This document shows, one piece after another, positions 1-7,315 of a stretch of 26,214 bases of DNA (positions are counted from its first letter, which is position 1; every line of letters begins with the position of its first letter). Origin of the DNA: CAZRIP01 sp964600165 (GTDB lineage: Bacteria > Elusimicrobiota > Elusimicrobia > UBA1565 > UBA9628); assembly GCA_964600165.1 (NCBI GenBank), contig CAZRIP010000047.1, forward strand, positions 1 through 26,214. The letters are read 5' to 3'. The position numbers and the translations under genes are program-made. The notes below the pieces were generated by a model that saw nothing but the letters and a program-made list of their open reading frames with translations, had not been told where the DNA came from and made no database searches.

Positions 1-589
1 CCTCGTAGGTCGGCAGCTCAGCGATCTTCAAGCCCGCCTTCATCGCGCGGATCGACATCTGGAACTCGATGGCGAACCCCTCGGCCGCGCAGCCCAGGGC
101 CTGGAACTTGTCGCGCCGGATCGCGCGAAAGCCGTTGATCGTGTCGGTGACGTAGGGGCCGCGGTTCCAGAGCACGTTGGCGATGAGCGTGAAGGCCTGG
201 TTGACCCACTTGCGCGGGCGGTACCAGTGCACGTCCTCCTCGTTGAAGGCGCCCGCCATCATCCGCGAGGCGATGGCGAGATCGCAGCCTTGCTCGAGCT
301 TCGCGAAGAGCTTCGGGATGTCGGCGGGGTCTTCGTTGCCGTCGGGAGAGAAATAGCAGAGCGCGTCGGCGGTCGACGACTCGAGGGCGACGAGAAACGC
401 CACGCCTCGCCCCCGCTTGGGCTGGCCGAGGACTTTGACGTTCTTGCTTTCCAGGAACGCCCGCGTGCCGTCCTTGGAGCCGCCGTCGACGACGAAGACC
501 TCGTCGGCGGCCGAAAGCGGGATCTTGTCCCAGATCTTCGGCAGGGACTCGGCTTCGTTATAGGTCAGGATGACGAGGGCTTTTTTCAC
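1..589 (-). CDS. GT2 family glycosyltransferase, DPM1-like (3' end cut by window start)
   Basis: Likely transfers a sugar from a nucleotide donor to polyprenyl phosphate on the cytoplasmic face of the membrane. About 196 residues are visible and the C-terminus lies beyond base 1. The N-terminal strand ALVILTYNEAESLP (residues 4-17), VVDGGSKDGT (33-42) and the donor-site stretch FSPDGNEDP (80-88, Asp83 in the DXD region) are GT2 hallmarks. A later NGFRAIRR motif is typical of the dolichol-phosphate-mannose-synthase-like branch. No membrane segment is visible in this part. I chose the GTG at 587-589 because the only ATG upstream (601-603) runs into a stop after five codons, and because a TATGAT lies 9 nt upstream of the GTG. 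It is divergent from the gene at 628. The exact sugar cannot be told. Confidence 0.88.
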   Translation of the reverse strand, partial: MKKALVILTYNEAESLPKIWDKIPLSAADEVFVVDGGSKDGTRAFLESKNVKVLGQPKRGRGVAFLVALESSTADALCYFSPDGNEDPADIPKLFAKLEQGCDLAIASRMMAGAFNEEDVHWYRPRKWVNQAFTLIANVLWNRGPYVTDTINGFRAIRRDKFQALGCAAEGFAIEFQMSIRAMKAGLKIAELPTYE

Positions 590-598
590 GGCCCAACA

Positions 599-604
599 AT
601 CATA
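599..604 (-). promoter_or_regulatory. -10-like hexamer of the GT2 gene
   Basis: TATGAT on the minus strand is followed by 9 nt and then the GTG start at 589. No -35 is recognisable. The spacing would place the transcription start at or within a base or two of the start codon, so the mRNA would be leaderless. The divergent neighbour has its own hexamer at 615-620. Confidence 0.5.
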
Positions 605-614
605 GGACAATTGT

Positions 615-620
615 TAGACT
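615..620 (+). promoter_or_regulatory. Extended -10-like element of the DUF2079 gene
   Basis: TGt-TAGACT (612-620) forms an extended -10 pattern. It ends 7 nt before the ATG at 628 but only 1 nt before the ATG at 622. This favours 628 as the translated start on a leaderless transcript. No -35 is seen, and such a box would overlap the opposing promoter. Confidence 0.5.
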
Positions 621-627
621 CATGAAA

Positions 628-2214
628 ATGCCGGCACTCGCCTCTGCGTGGCCGAAGCTGGTCTTCCTCGCCATGGAGTGGCAGTGGATGATCCTCGGCG
701 CCGCCTGCCTCGGACTGTCGCTTGCTCTCGCGCTCAAGGCGAACTCGCTTTCTCTTTTTGAGCGGCAGGCCCGCGCGCACGAGAAGCGCGTCTCCGTCGC
801 CGTCGCCTGGCTGACCGCCTGGATCGTTCTTTTTAAGCTCGCGCAATTCGTCCGCTTTCAACTGCTCCTCGATTCCGGCGTCACGGCGAACCTCGTCTGG
901 AACCTGGCCCACGGCTACGGCTGGATCAGCAGCCTGATCGGCGACAAGCCCTTCATCGCCGTGCACTTCGCCTACGCCGCGGGGCTTCTCGCGCCGCTCT
1001 TGTGGCTCCACGAAAGCACGGGAACGCTCGCCGCCGCCCAGGGCGCGGCGACGGGCGCGGCGCTCTGGGGCGTCTTTCTGCTGGCGCGGCGGATCCTGCG
1101 GGAGCCGGCCGCCGCCGTCGCGATCACGGCGCTTTGCGCCTCGCAGCTCTTTTTCCACGGCCTGATCGGCTCCGTCGTTCACAGCACGGCTCTCGAGGCG
1201 CCGCTGTTCATCTGGATGATCTATTGCCGGCTCGCCAACCGCCGCGTCCTTGCGATCATCCTCGCGCTGGCCCTCTTGAGCGCCTGCGAGGACGTGCCGT
1301 TCGTCTTTTTCGGCCTGGGCGCCTGCGTGTTCTTCTCTTGCGAGGGCCGCGACAAGCTCAAGGGCCTCGCCCTCGCCGGAGCCGCCGTCTTGATCTTCGC
1401 CGGCGAGATGACGCTGATCCACCGCGCGCAGCGCGGCTGGGCCATGGCCGCCGATTTCTGGCATTGGCAGCTCTACGGGAACCTCGGCTCGGACCCGGGC
1501 GCGCTCGCGCGCATCGCGCTGACGCGGCCGTGGAAGATCGCCGCCCTCCTCGCCGCGCCCGCGGCCAAGCTCTGGACGCCCGTCTGGGCGCTCGGATTTT
1601 TCTCGTTCCTGCCGCTTCTCGCCGGGCCGGTCCTCCTGCCGTTCGCGGCCGTTTGGCTTCCCCATCAGCTGGCCGGCCTGGGCTCCGGCTATCACGAGTT
1701 CAACGCGCACAACGCCGCGCTCGGCTACGCGACGCTCTGCTGGGCGGCGATCGTCGGGTTTCGCCGAGCGCTCGAGCTCGTCCCGGCGGCCAAGCGCCGC
1801 GGCGCGAGCGGCGCGCTCTTCATGCGCTACTCGGACTTCTATCTTTCGCCGCTGCTCTTCCCGTCGAAATGGGCGACGGCCGCGCCGCGCGCGCTCGCGA
1901 GGATAAGGCCGGGCGCGAAGGTCTGGTGCGACGAGTTCTTGCTTCCCCAACTGGCGCTGAGGCGCCACGTCCGGACGCTGCCGGGACAGCTGCCCGACGC
2001 CTCCTTCACGCCCGACTTGTTCTTGCCGGACCAGGTGCTCTTGTCGACCAACTGGTTTCGCTTCGCCACGCCGGACGCCGGCCGGCGGATCACGGGCTTC
2101 CTTCAACGCCGGGGCTTTCAGCCGGTTTTTCGAGAGGCGGACTTGATCCTGCTGGAGCGTCCCGGCGGCCGCGACGAGGACCCGCCGCGCCTCGTCTCGA
2201 TACCCGCGGATTAG
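628..2214 (+). CDS. DUF2079-family polytopic membrane protein
   Basis: This is a 528-residue protein with many hydrophobic segments and a soluble C-terminal tail of about 100 residues. The early region LLDSGVTANLVWNL (Asp82), then D-x5-VHFAYAAGLLAPLLWL (His113), matches the DUF2079 pattern of an acidic loop residue plus a His-Phe ahead of a hydrophobic helix. DUF2079 proteins are predicted integral membrane proteins with GT-C-like topology. Their activity is generally unproven, so a sugar-transfer role is inference. An ATG at 622 would add two residues; I prefer 628 because of the -10 spacing. The gene is divergent from a DPM1-like GT2 that could make a polyprenyl-phosphate sugar donor for it, although the two are not on one transcript. 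Confidence 0.78.
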   Translation: MPALASAWPKLVFLAMEWQWMILGAACLGLSLALALKANSLSLFERQARAHEKRVSVAVAWLTAWIVLFKLAQFVRFQLLLDSGVTANLVWNLAHGYGWISSLIGDKPFIAVHFAYAAGLLAPLLWLHESTGTLAAAQGAATGAALWGVFLLARRILREPAAAVAITALCASQLFFHGLIGSVVHSTALEAPLFIWMIYCRLANRRVLAIILALALLSACEDVPFVFFGLGACVFFSCEGRDKLKGLALAGAAVLIFAGEMTLIHRAQRGWAMAADFWHWQLYGNLGSDPGALARIALTRPWKIAALLAAPAAKLWTPVWALGFFSFLPLLAGPVLLPFAAVWLPHQLAGLGSGYHEFNAHNAALGYATLCWAAIVGFRRALELVPAAKRRGASGALFMRYSDFYLSPLLFPSKWATAAPRALARIRPGAKVWCDEFLLPQLALRRHVRTLPGQLPDASFTPDLFLPDQVLLSTNWFRFATPDAGRRITGFLQRRGFQPVFREADLILLERPGGRDEDPPRLVSIPAD

Positions 2215-2289
2215 CAACCGATCCGGTCTGGGCAGAATGAACTCGCGTGCCTGGCCCGAAGGGCCCAAGGCGCCTCGGCGCGGCCGCGC

Positions 2290-2295
2290 TATGAT
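2290..2295 (+). promoter_or_regulatory. -10-like hexamer of the cysteine-repeat protein
   Basis: TATGAT ends 6 nt before the ATG at 2302, with no Shine-Dalgarno in between, as expected for a leaderless start. The 87-bp gap after the preceding gene is long enough for its own promoter. No consensus -35 is visible. Confidence 0.5.
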
Positions 2296-2301
2296 TGAGG
2301 C

Positions 2302-3105
2302 ATGAGAAACCCGCTCCACGTTTTCGCCGCGCTTCTGCTCGCGACCTCGACGGCGCGCGCTCTTTCCAGCCCGCTCGACGCCCCCAAAGAAGGGATCTTC
2401 CTTCAGTCGCTGCTCGACTCCGGCCGGCTGCTTTACTTTACGAGCTCCGGCTGCGCGAGGCTGCTCGACGGCTTGAGCTACGCGATCGCCGACGGCAAGG
2501 GCGGCGTCTATTACAGCGGCGACCACGGCACGGGCCGCTGCACTCCGGAGGGCTGCCGACTGCTCACCTCGAACCGCCTGACGCTCGCCGCGGCCGCCGG
2601 CCCGTCCGGCGACATCTACGCGTCCGGCGCGCTCGAGGGGACCTGGCACTGCCGGCCGACCTATTGCCGCCAGGCGAGCGCCGAGCCCATCGAGCACGGC
2701 GTCTACGAGATCCAAGGCGCCTACAAGAGCCCGCGCGTCTTCGTCGGCTTCGGCTCGGGCGGGGTCTTCCGCTGCGAGGACGACGTCTGCCGCAAGATCA
2801 ACGCGCCGCGCCCCGACTTCGACGCCTCGTTCGGCATGCCGAACACGCGAGGGCGCGGCGGCGACGGCGCCGTCTACTCGCTCGAGGACCACGCCGGCGA
2901 GCCGGCGCCCGACCAGCCGGCGACGCTGCCGACGCGCGTCCTGCGCTCCGAGAACGGCGCGCCCGCGGTCGCGATCCCGGCCGACGTCGCCTGCTGGGCC
3001 TGGGACGAGGGCCTCGACGGGCACTGGAACCTCGACGGCTACGTCGGCAATCGCAAGCCGGACTGGCGCGACGGCTGCCGGTTCGTCGTCGCGCCGGGAT
3101 CTTAA
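2302..3105 (+). CDS. Secreted cysteine-rich protein with three CX4C repeats
   Basis: I do not recognise a named family. The 267-residue protein begins with a clear signal peptide (basic start, hydrophobic core LLLATSTA, probable cleavage after ARA at residue 20), so it should be exported. Three modules of the form aromatic or hydrophobic, Gly-rich turn, then C-x4-C-R occur at Cys80/85, Cys117/122 and Cys158/163, about 40 residues apart. Other cysteines are 51, 231 and 259, giving nine in all. The modules look like short beta-rich blades closed by a local disulfide. The C-terminus is rich in Trp, Asp and Gly (about 230-260). No membrane anchor follows the signal peptide. The gene appears monocistronic, between two membrane-protein genes. 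Confidence 0.75.
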   Translation: MRNPLHVFAALLLATSTARALSSPLDAPKEGIFLQSLLDSGRLLYFTSSGCARLLDGLSYAIADGKGGVYYSGDHGTGRCTPEGCRLLTSNRLTLAAAAGPSGDIYASGALEGTWHCRPTYCRQASAEPIEHGVYEIQGAYKSPRVFVGFGSGGVFRCEDDVCRKINAPRPDFDASFGMPNTRGRGGDGAVYSLEDHAGEPAPDQPATLPTRVLRSENGAPAVAIPADVACWAWDEGLDGHWNLDGYVGNRKPDWRDGCRFVVAPGS

Positions 3106-3130
3106 GGCGCGCGTTCGACCTCGACGGATA

Positions 3131-3136
3131 TATAAT
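3131..3136 (+). promoter_or_regulatory. Consensus -10 element of the DUF2142-like gene
   Basis: A perfect TATAAT lies in the 36-bp gap and ends 5 nt before the ATG at 3142. This is the shortest spacing of the set. No -35 hexamer is found 16 to 18 nt upstream and no Shine-Dalgarno is present. Confidence 0.6.
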
Positions 3137-3141
3137 CTCGC

Positions 3142-4617
3142 ATGGACCGATTCGCCGTGGCGGTCGCGGCCGCGGCGGCACTGCGCTTCCTGGCAGGCTC
3201 CGCCGCTCTCCCGTTCTTTCACAGCACAGACGAGCAGGCGCACTACGACATGGTCTTCAAGTATGCGCATGGTCACATTCCGCGACGCCTCGAGAGACAC
3301 GACCCGCGCGCCAACCGGTGCGTCGCCCTTTACGGCACGTACGAATTTCTCAATCCCCCAAGCTCGTTCGATCAGGGCTCGATCCCGGCCCCCATTTGGG
3401 CCCGACCGGCCGGCGAGGCCGCAGCTGAGTTCAGGGATCGCCTGGACCGCTGGAACGCCAGGGTCGACATCGAATCGACCCGGCCGCCCCTCTATTACGC
3501 CGCCGCGGCGCTCTGGTATTCGCTCGGCCGGGCGCTCGGCCAAAGAGGCGGCGACGCCCTTTACTGGATCCGCTTCCTGAACGCGCCGGTCATCGCGCTG
3601 ACGGTCCTCTTAGCCTACTACTCGATGCGGCGTCATTTTCCCGGCGAACCCCTTTATCGCCTAGGGGCCCCCTTATTCATCGCCGCTTTCCCGCAAGACG
3701 TCTTTTATGCGATCAGCAACGACGTCTTGTCCGCTCTTCTTTTCGGCGCCGCGTTTTTCATGCTGCTCGAAACGAGCCGACAGCCGTCGCCCGGCGCGGC
3801 ATTCCACGGCCTCGCCGGCTTCGTCGCGGCTCTCGCGATCCTCGCGAAATGGACCAACGTCGCCATCCTCGCTCCCGCGGCCGTCTTCATGATTCTCTCA
3901 CGCGGCGGCGGCGCGAGCCGGCGTGCCGCCTTGATCTGCGGCGCGGCGATCCCCGTCGCGCTTTGGTGCTCGTGGGTCTACCACAATCAAGGGGCGCTCT
4001 TGGGCGAGACGGCGACGACCGCGTTCGCGGGGTGGACGCCGAAGCCGCTGACGCAAATACTGCATCATCCGCTCTTTACTTGGCGCGGATCCACCTATTT
4101 CACGAGCGCCTTTCTATCCACTTTCTGGCGGGGAGAGCTCCAATGGCATGGCCGTTCGGCGACGGCCGGACCTTTGGATATATTCTATACGATCTCATCT
4201 TGCGCGCTCGTAGCGATCGCGGCCCTTTCGCTGAGGCGCCGAAATCTCCCGCGCGAAGAGCGCCTCGCCTGCCTGGGGGCGCTCGCCGCGATGGCCGCCT
4301 TCGTCGCTCAACTCGTTTGGGCATCTATTCGCTTCGACTTCGGACCATACCCTTATCCCAGCCGAGCGGCGCCATTTCTGATCTCAGGCAGGCTGGCCCT
4401 CGGAATGCTGCTGCCGTTTCTCATCTTGTACCTGCGCGGGCTCAAGACCCTCACCGCGTCTTGGACCGATAAGACGAGGATCTATCTCTGCGCGACCTGC
4501 TGCGCGATCATTTTCGCATCGGGAATCTATTCCCTGCGGCCGATGATCGCAAGCCGCTACAACTGGCTTCATTTTCCCGCCGGCCCCGCGGTCGCCGCGG
4601 CGTTCCGGTGCGAGTGA
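3142..4617 (+). CDS. DUF2142/GT-C-like polytopic membrane protein
   Basis: This 491-residue integral membrane protein has many predicted helices. After the first helix comes HSTDEQAHYD (Asp30-Glu31, His34), the acidic first-loop motif common to DUF2142 and GT-C glycosyltransferases. RPPLYY follows at 114-119 and is the conserved extracytoplasmic loop of these families. GT-C enzymes use lipid-linked sugar donors outside the membrane, and that role is inferred here. Base composition is unusual: sample lines across the gene are about 55-62% GC, against 70-77% in sampled lines of neighbouring genes, and AT-rich codons such as TTA and ATA appear. The next gene on the right is convergent, 35 nt away. 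It could equally be a polymerase-like polysaccharide protein. Confidence 0.72.
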   Translation: MDRFAVAVAAAAALRFLAGSAALPFFHSTDEQAHYDMVFKYAHGHIPRRLERHDPRANRCVALYGTYEFLNPPSSFDQGSIPAPIWARPAGEAAAEFRDRLDRWNARVDIESTRPPLYYAAAALWYSLGRALGQRGGDALYWIRFLNAPVIALTVLLAYYSMRRHFPGEPLYRLGAPLFIAAFPQDVFYAISNDVLSALLFGAAFFMLLETSRQPSPGAAFHGLAGFVAALAILAKWTNVAILAPAAVFMILSRGGGASRRAALICGAAIPVALWCSWVYHNQGALLGETATTAFAGWTPKPLTQILHHPLFTWRGSTYFTSAFLSTFWRGELQWHGRSATAGPLDIFYTISSCALVAIAALSLRRRNLPREERLACLGALAAMAAFVAQLVWASIRFDFGPYPYPSRAAPFLISGRLALGMLLPFLILYLRGLKTLTASWTDKTRIYLCATCCAIIFASGIYSLRPMIASRYNWLHFPAGPAVAAAFRCE

Positions 4618-4652
4618 GCCGGCTCAGTCCAGGCTCGCGGGCGGTTTCGCAC

Positions 4653-5636
4653 TTAAGAAGCTCGGCCGCGCCGCGCGCGGTACCACTCGATCGCGCGCCG
4701 CAGCCCTTCCTCGAGCGGCACGCGCGCGCGAAAGCCGACGACTTTCTTGGCCTTCGCCACGTCGCACCGCCGCCGCGGCTGCCCCATAGGCTTGGCCTTG
4801 TCCCACTTGAGCCGCGCCTTCGAGCCCGACAGCCGCACGATCGTCTCCGCGAGGCTCTTGATCGTCGTCTCCTCGTCGTTGCCGAGGTTGACCGGGTCGG
4901 CCTCGGGATACTTCTCCGCGACCTCGATCAAGCCGCGCGCCATGTCTTCCACATATAAGAAGGATCGCGACGGCGAGCCGTCGCCCCACACGATCATGGG
5001 ATCTTCCTCCGCGACGGCGCGGCGCACGAGCGCGGCGATCACGTGCGAGTCCGGCGAATCGAAGTGGTCGCGCGGCCCGTACGCGTTGTAAGGCCGCGCG
5101 ATCGCCACCGACATCCCGTATTGCTCCTTGTACGCGCGGCCGACGTACTCCGCCATCCTCTTGGCCCAGCCGTAGCCTTCGTTGGTCGCCTCGGGAGCCT
5201 CGCGGAAGCCCTCGGTCTCGGGCGTGGGGATCGCGCAATGGCGCGGGTAGACGCAGGCGGTGCTCACGACCAGAAAACGCGCGACGTCCCTTTGCCTCGC
5301 GGCCTCGATCATGTTCGTCGCGATCAGCACGTTGTCGCGGAAGATCGAGCCGTGGTGCGTGGAGTTATACGACACGCCCCCCACTTTCGCGGCCAGATTC
5401 AGCACGACGTCCTGGCCTCGGCAAGCCTTCACGCAGTCGCTCACGGATCGAAAGTCGCCCTTGAGCTTTCTGACGTCCTTGAGAACGGCCTTGAGGTTCT
5501 CGCGCCAAACGCTCGACGAAAACCGGTCGCCCGCCGTCACGCGCGCGCCGCGGCGCAAGAGCTCCTCGACCACGTGGCTGCCGACGAAGCCCCCCGCCCC
5601 GGTCACGAGGATTTTCTTGCCGCGCCAGAAGCTCAT
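4653..5636 (-). CDS. GDP-fucose-synthase-like sugar epimerase/reductase (candidate ColC type)
   Basis: This is an extended SDR enzyme of 327 residues. The Rossmann motif GAGGFVG lies at 13-19 and the catalytic Thr126, Tyr155 and Lys159 (YGWAK) are in place. Cys128, His198 and Arg206 match the epimerisation and substrate residues of E. coli GDP-fucose synthase (Cys109, His179, Arg187): the Cys-Tyr (27), Tyr-His (43) and His-Arg (8) spacings agree exactly with the numbers I recall. An NAD(P)H-dependent C-5 (or C-3,5) epimerase plus C-4 ketoreductase acting on a GDP-4-keto-6-deoxyhexose is therefore likely. GDP-L-colitose synthase (ColC) belongs to the same group, and the ColD-like enzyme two genes upstream favours that reading. 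Its ATG overlaps the previous stop (ATGA) with AGGAG 6 nt upstream. A UDP-glucose 4-epimerase-type activity is less likely. Confidence 0.82.
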   Translation of the reverse strand: MSFWRGKKILVTGAGGFVGSHVVEELLRRGARVTAGDRFSSSVWRENLKAVLKDVRKLKGDFRSVSDCVKACRGQDVVLNLAAKVGGVSYNSTHHGSIFRDNVLIATNMIEAARQRDVARFLVVSTACVYPRHCAIPTPETEGFREAPEATNEGYGWAKRMAEYVGRAYKEQYGMSVAIARPYNAYGPRDHFDSPDSHVIAALVRRAVAEEDPMIVWGDGSPSRSFLYVEDMARGLIEVAEKYPEADPVNLGNDEETTIKSLAETIVRLSGSKARLKWDKAKPMGQPRRRCDVAKAKKVVGFRARVPLEEGLRRAIEWYRARRGRAS

Positions 5637-7315
5637 GCCTTGCTCCTATATATTCGCAGCCGCGGGTTGGCGAAAAACGTCTCGTCTTCGACCCGAGCCC
5701 ACAGAAAACCGTACGGCTTTTCATCGTCGACGAGCGCGTAGAGCGGCGCGGCCGCGGAGCGCTCGAGCTCGGAGGCGCCCGAGTCGTCGAGCAGCAAGAA
5801 CCGCGGCGGGTCCTTCTCGAGCAGCGCCGGGTCCGAGTAGACGACGAGACGGTACTTGTCGTAGCGCATGACGGGCGAGGTCGCGGGCTGCGGGTAGCGC
5901 GCAAGGCCGAGCGAAGCGCCCGCCGGCGCGTTCTCGTCGATCCACGCCGCCGCGCGCGCCCGCGTGCCGCCCGCGTCCCAAGCCATGTTTCGAAGATAAA
6001 CGACGCACCGCGGCGCTCCGTCTATTAGGATGGCCGCGAGCGCCACGCCCCGCGCCCACTTGGGAGCGCGCGCGATCGCCGCGCCCGCCAGGACGCAGAA
6101 AAGCGCCACGGCCGGATAGAAGAACCGCCACGCCCCGACGCCGCCGACAAAACCCCAGCGCGTGGCGATCAAGGCCCAAGTGACCGCCAAGCCGCCGACC
6201 GCCGTCCACCAAACGAGCCGCGCCTCTCTCCTTTTAAAACCGTCCGCTAGGCCCCACAAAAAGCAGAGCGCCGCGGCCAAGCCCGCCGCGCCGACGAGCC
6301 GGGGGCCGAGCAGCGCGAGCAAGGACGACCAGCTCGCGCCGGACGATCCGGGGTAGACGGTCGTTTCCCAGAGAAAGTCGCGCCGCGCGAGCAGCGCGTA
6401 GGGATTGAGCGCGAGAAAGACGGCGATTCCGAGGATCGTTCCGAGCGCCGCGCGCTTGAGCTCGTCTTTTTTTCGTCCGTCGAGAAGCCAAGCGAGCCAG
6501 GGCAGCGCGAAGAATATCCCGAAGGCGAAGTTCGCGCCGGCGCCCAAGCCGGCGGCGAGGCCCGCCATCGGGTAATTCTTTCTCGCCGCCCAGCGCGCGG
6601 CGGCGACGATCCAGAGCGCCGCCCACGGATGCGGCTTGACGATGTGCGAAGTGACGGCGACGATGGGACAGAGCATGAAGAGAAGGCAGGCCGCGGCGCC
6701 CGCGAGCTCGCCGCCGAGCATGGCGCCCAAGTCGAAGACGACATAGAGCGTCGCGAGCTGGCACAAGAGCATGAAGACGCGCGCGGCCAAGAAAAGACGG
6801 CCCATCTGCGCCGGGTCCCGCAAGTAATAAGCCATGTCGGGCACGACGTGGACGGCGCGCGTCCACGACAAGAGCTCCAGATAAGCCCCGAGCGGATAGA
6901 TGAACGCCCCGCCGTATTGGATGAACAACGGCTCGAACTGGAAACGCCAGGGGCGCATGCGCGCGAGGACGACGAAGGACTTCTGCTCGTCGGGGTTCTC
7001 GGTGCGCAAGAGAAACGAGCGGTACGAGTTGAGCAGCTTGTCCGGCGGGAAGCTCCAGCCCGGAGGGATCTCCTCGCGTCCTTGGACGTAGGTCACCGGC
7101 TCCTCGGGCGCGAGGCTCTTGTGCGCGGCCTCGATGCCCTCGTAGAGCTTTTGCCATCTCTGCGTCATCTCGAGGGCGTTCTCGAGAGAGGGCTGGAACG
7201 CGGGCGGGAACGCGGCCACGCGCGACGGCCCCGGAAGCCCCCAGCGAATGCCGATCAACCCCTGGGCCAAGCCGAGCGCGAGGACCGAGAGCAGAGCCGG
7301 CCTAGCGCCGCGCAT
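5633..7315 (-). CDS. GT-C-like polytopic membrane protein (GT39/PMT-type)
   Basis: This 560-residue membrane protein opens with one hydrophobic helix, then a long extracytoplasmic loop (about residues 30-130), then a run of roughly ten helices. A soluble C-terminal domain of about 130 residues (ENAPAGASLGLARYPQ onward) resembles the tail of GT39/PMT-like proteins. The architecture fits transfer of a sugar from a polyprenyl-phosphate donor in the periplasm, but I cannot point to an unambiguous catalytic motif. It overlaps the upstream aminotransferase-like gene by 14 nt and the downstream epimerase by 4 nt (ATGA), so all three are co-transcribed. Membership of that operon suggests it uses or transfers the deoxysugar made by its neighbours. 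The exact family is uncertain. Confidence 0.7.
   Translation of the reverse strand: MRGARPALLSVLALGLAQGLIGIRWGLPGPSRVAAFPPAFQPSLENALEMTQRWQKLYEGIEAAHKSLAPEEPVTYVQGREEIPPGWSFPPDKLLNSYRSFLLRTENPDEQKSFVVLARMRPWRFQFEPLFIQYGGAFIYPLGAYLELLSWTRAVHVVPDMAYYLRDPAQMGRLFLAARVFMLLCQLATLYVVFDLGAMLGGELAGAAACLLFMLCPIVAVTSHIVKPHPWAALWIVAAARWAARKNYPMAGLAAGLGAGANFAFGIFFALPWLAWLLDGRKKDELKRAALGTILGIAVFLALNPYALLARRDFLWETTVYPGSSGASWSSLLALLGPRLVGAAGLAAALCFLWGLADGFKRREARLVWWTAVGGLAVTWALIATRWGFVGGVGAWRFFYPAVALFCVLAGAAIARAPKWARGVALAAILIDGAPRCVVYLRNMAWDAGGTRARAAAWIDENAPAGASLGLARYPQPATSPVMRYDKYRLVVYSDPALLEKDPPRFLLLDDSGASELERSAAAPLYALVDDEKPYGFLWARVEDETFFANPRLRIYRSKA
5643..5647 (-). promoter_or_regulatory. Shine-Dalgarno of the epimerase/reductase gene
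   Basis: AGGAG sits 6 nt upstream of the ATG at 5636, inside the end of the preceding gene. It shows that this organism uses anti-SD pairing for an internal operon gene, in contrast to the SD-less first genes of transcripts. Confidence 0.7.

Noticed and set aside
595..615. AACAAT ... ATTGTT inverted repeat between the first two divergent genes, considered as an operator
   Set aside because: Six-base arms in an AT-rich promoter gap that also contains both -10 hexamers; the symmetry may simply reflect those elements, and no regulator gene is nearby.
622..624. ATG at 622 as the start of the DUF2079 gene
   Set aside because: It is only 1 nt after the TAGACT hexamer and would probably lie upstream of the transcript start; the ATG at 628 fits the spacing seen elsewhere.
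2253..2265. GGCCC-GAA-GGGCC hairpin after the DUF2079 gene
   Set aside because: The stem is 5 bp and no U tract follows, which is too weak to call a terminator in a GC-rich sequence.
586..3543. Open frame of 985 codons on the minus strand across the DUF2079, cysteine-repeat and DUF2142-like genes
   Set aside because: It is extremely rich in Arg, Glu, Asp, Gly and Ala with no domain pattern, typical of the antisense frame of GC-rich genes. The plus-strand genes have signal peptides, helices and family motifs.
4615..4626. Perfect 12-bp palindrome TGAGCCGGCTCA over the stop of the DUF2142-like gene
   Set aside because: As a hairpin it gives only a 4-bp stem with a CCGG loop and no T run, so it is not a terminator. 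Short GC-rich palindromes are common by chance at this composition.
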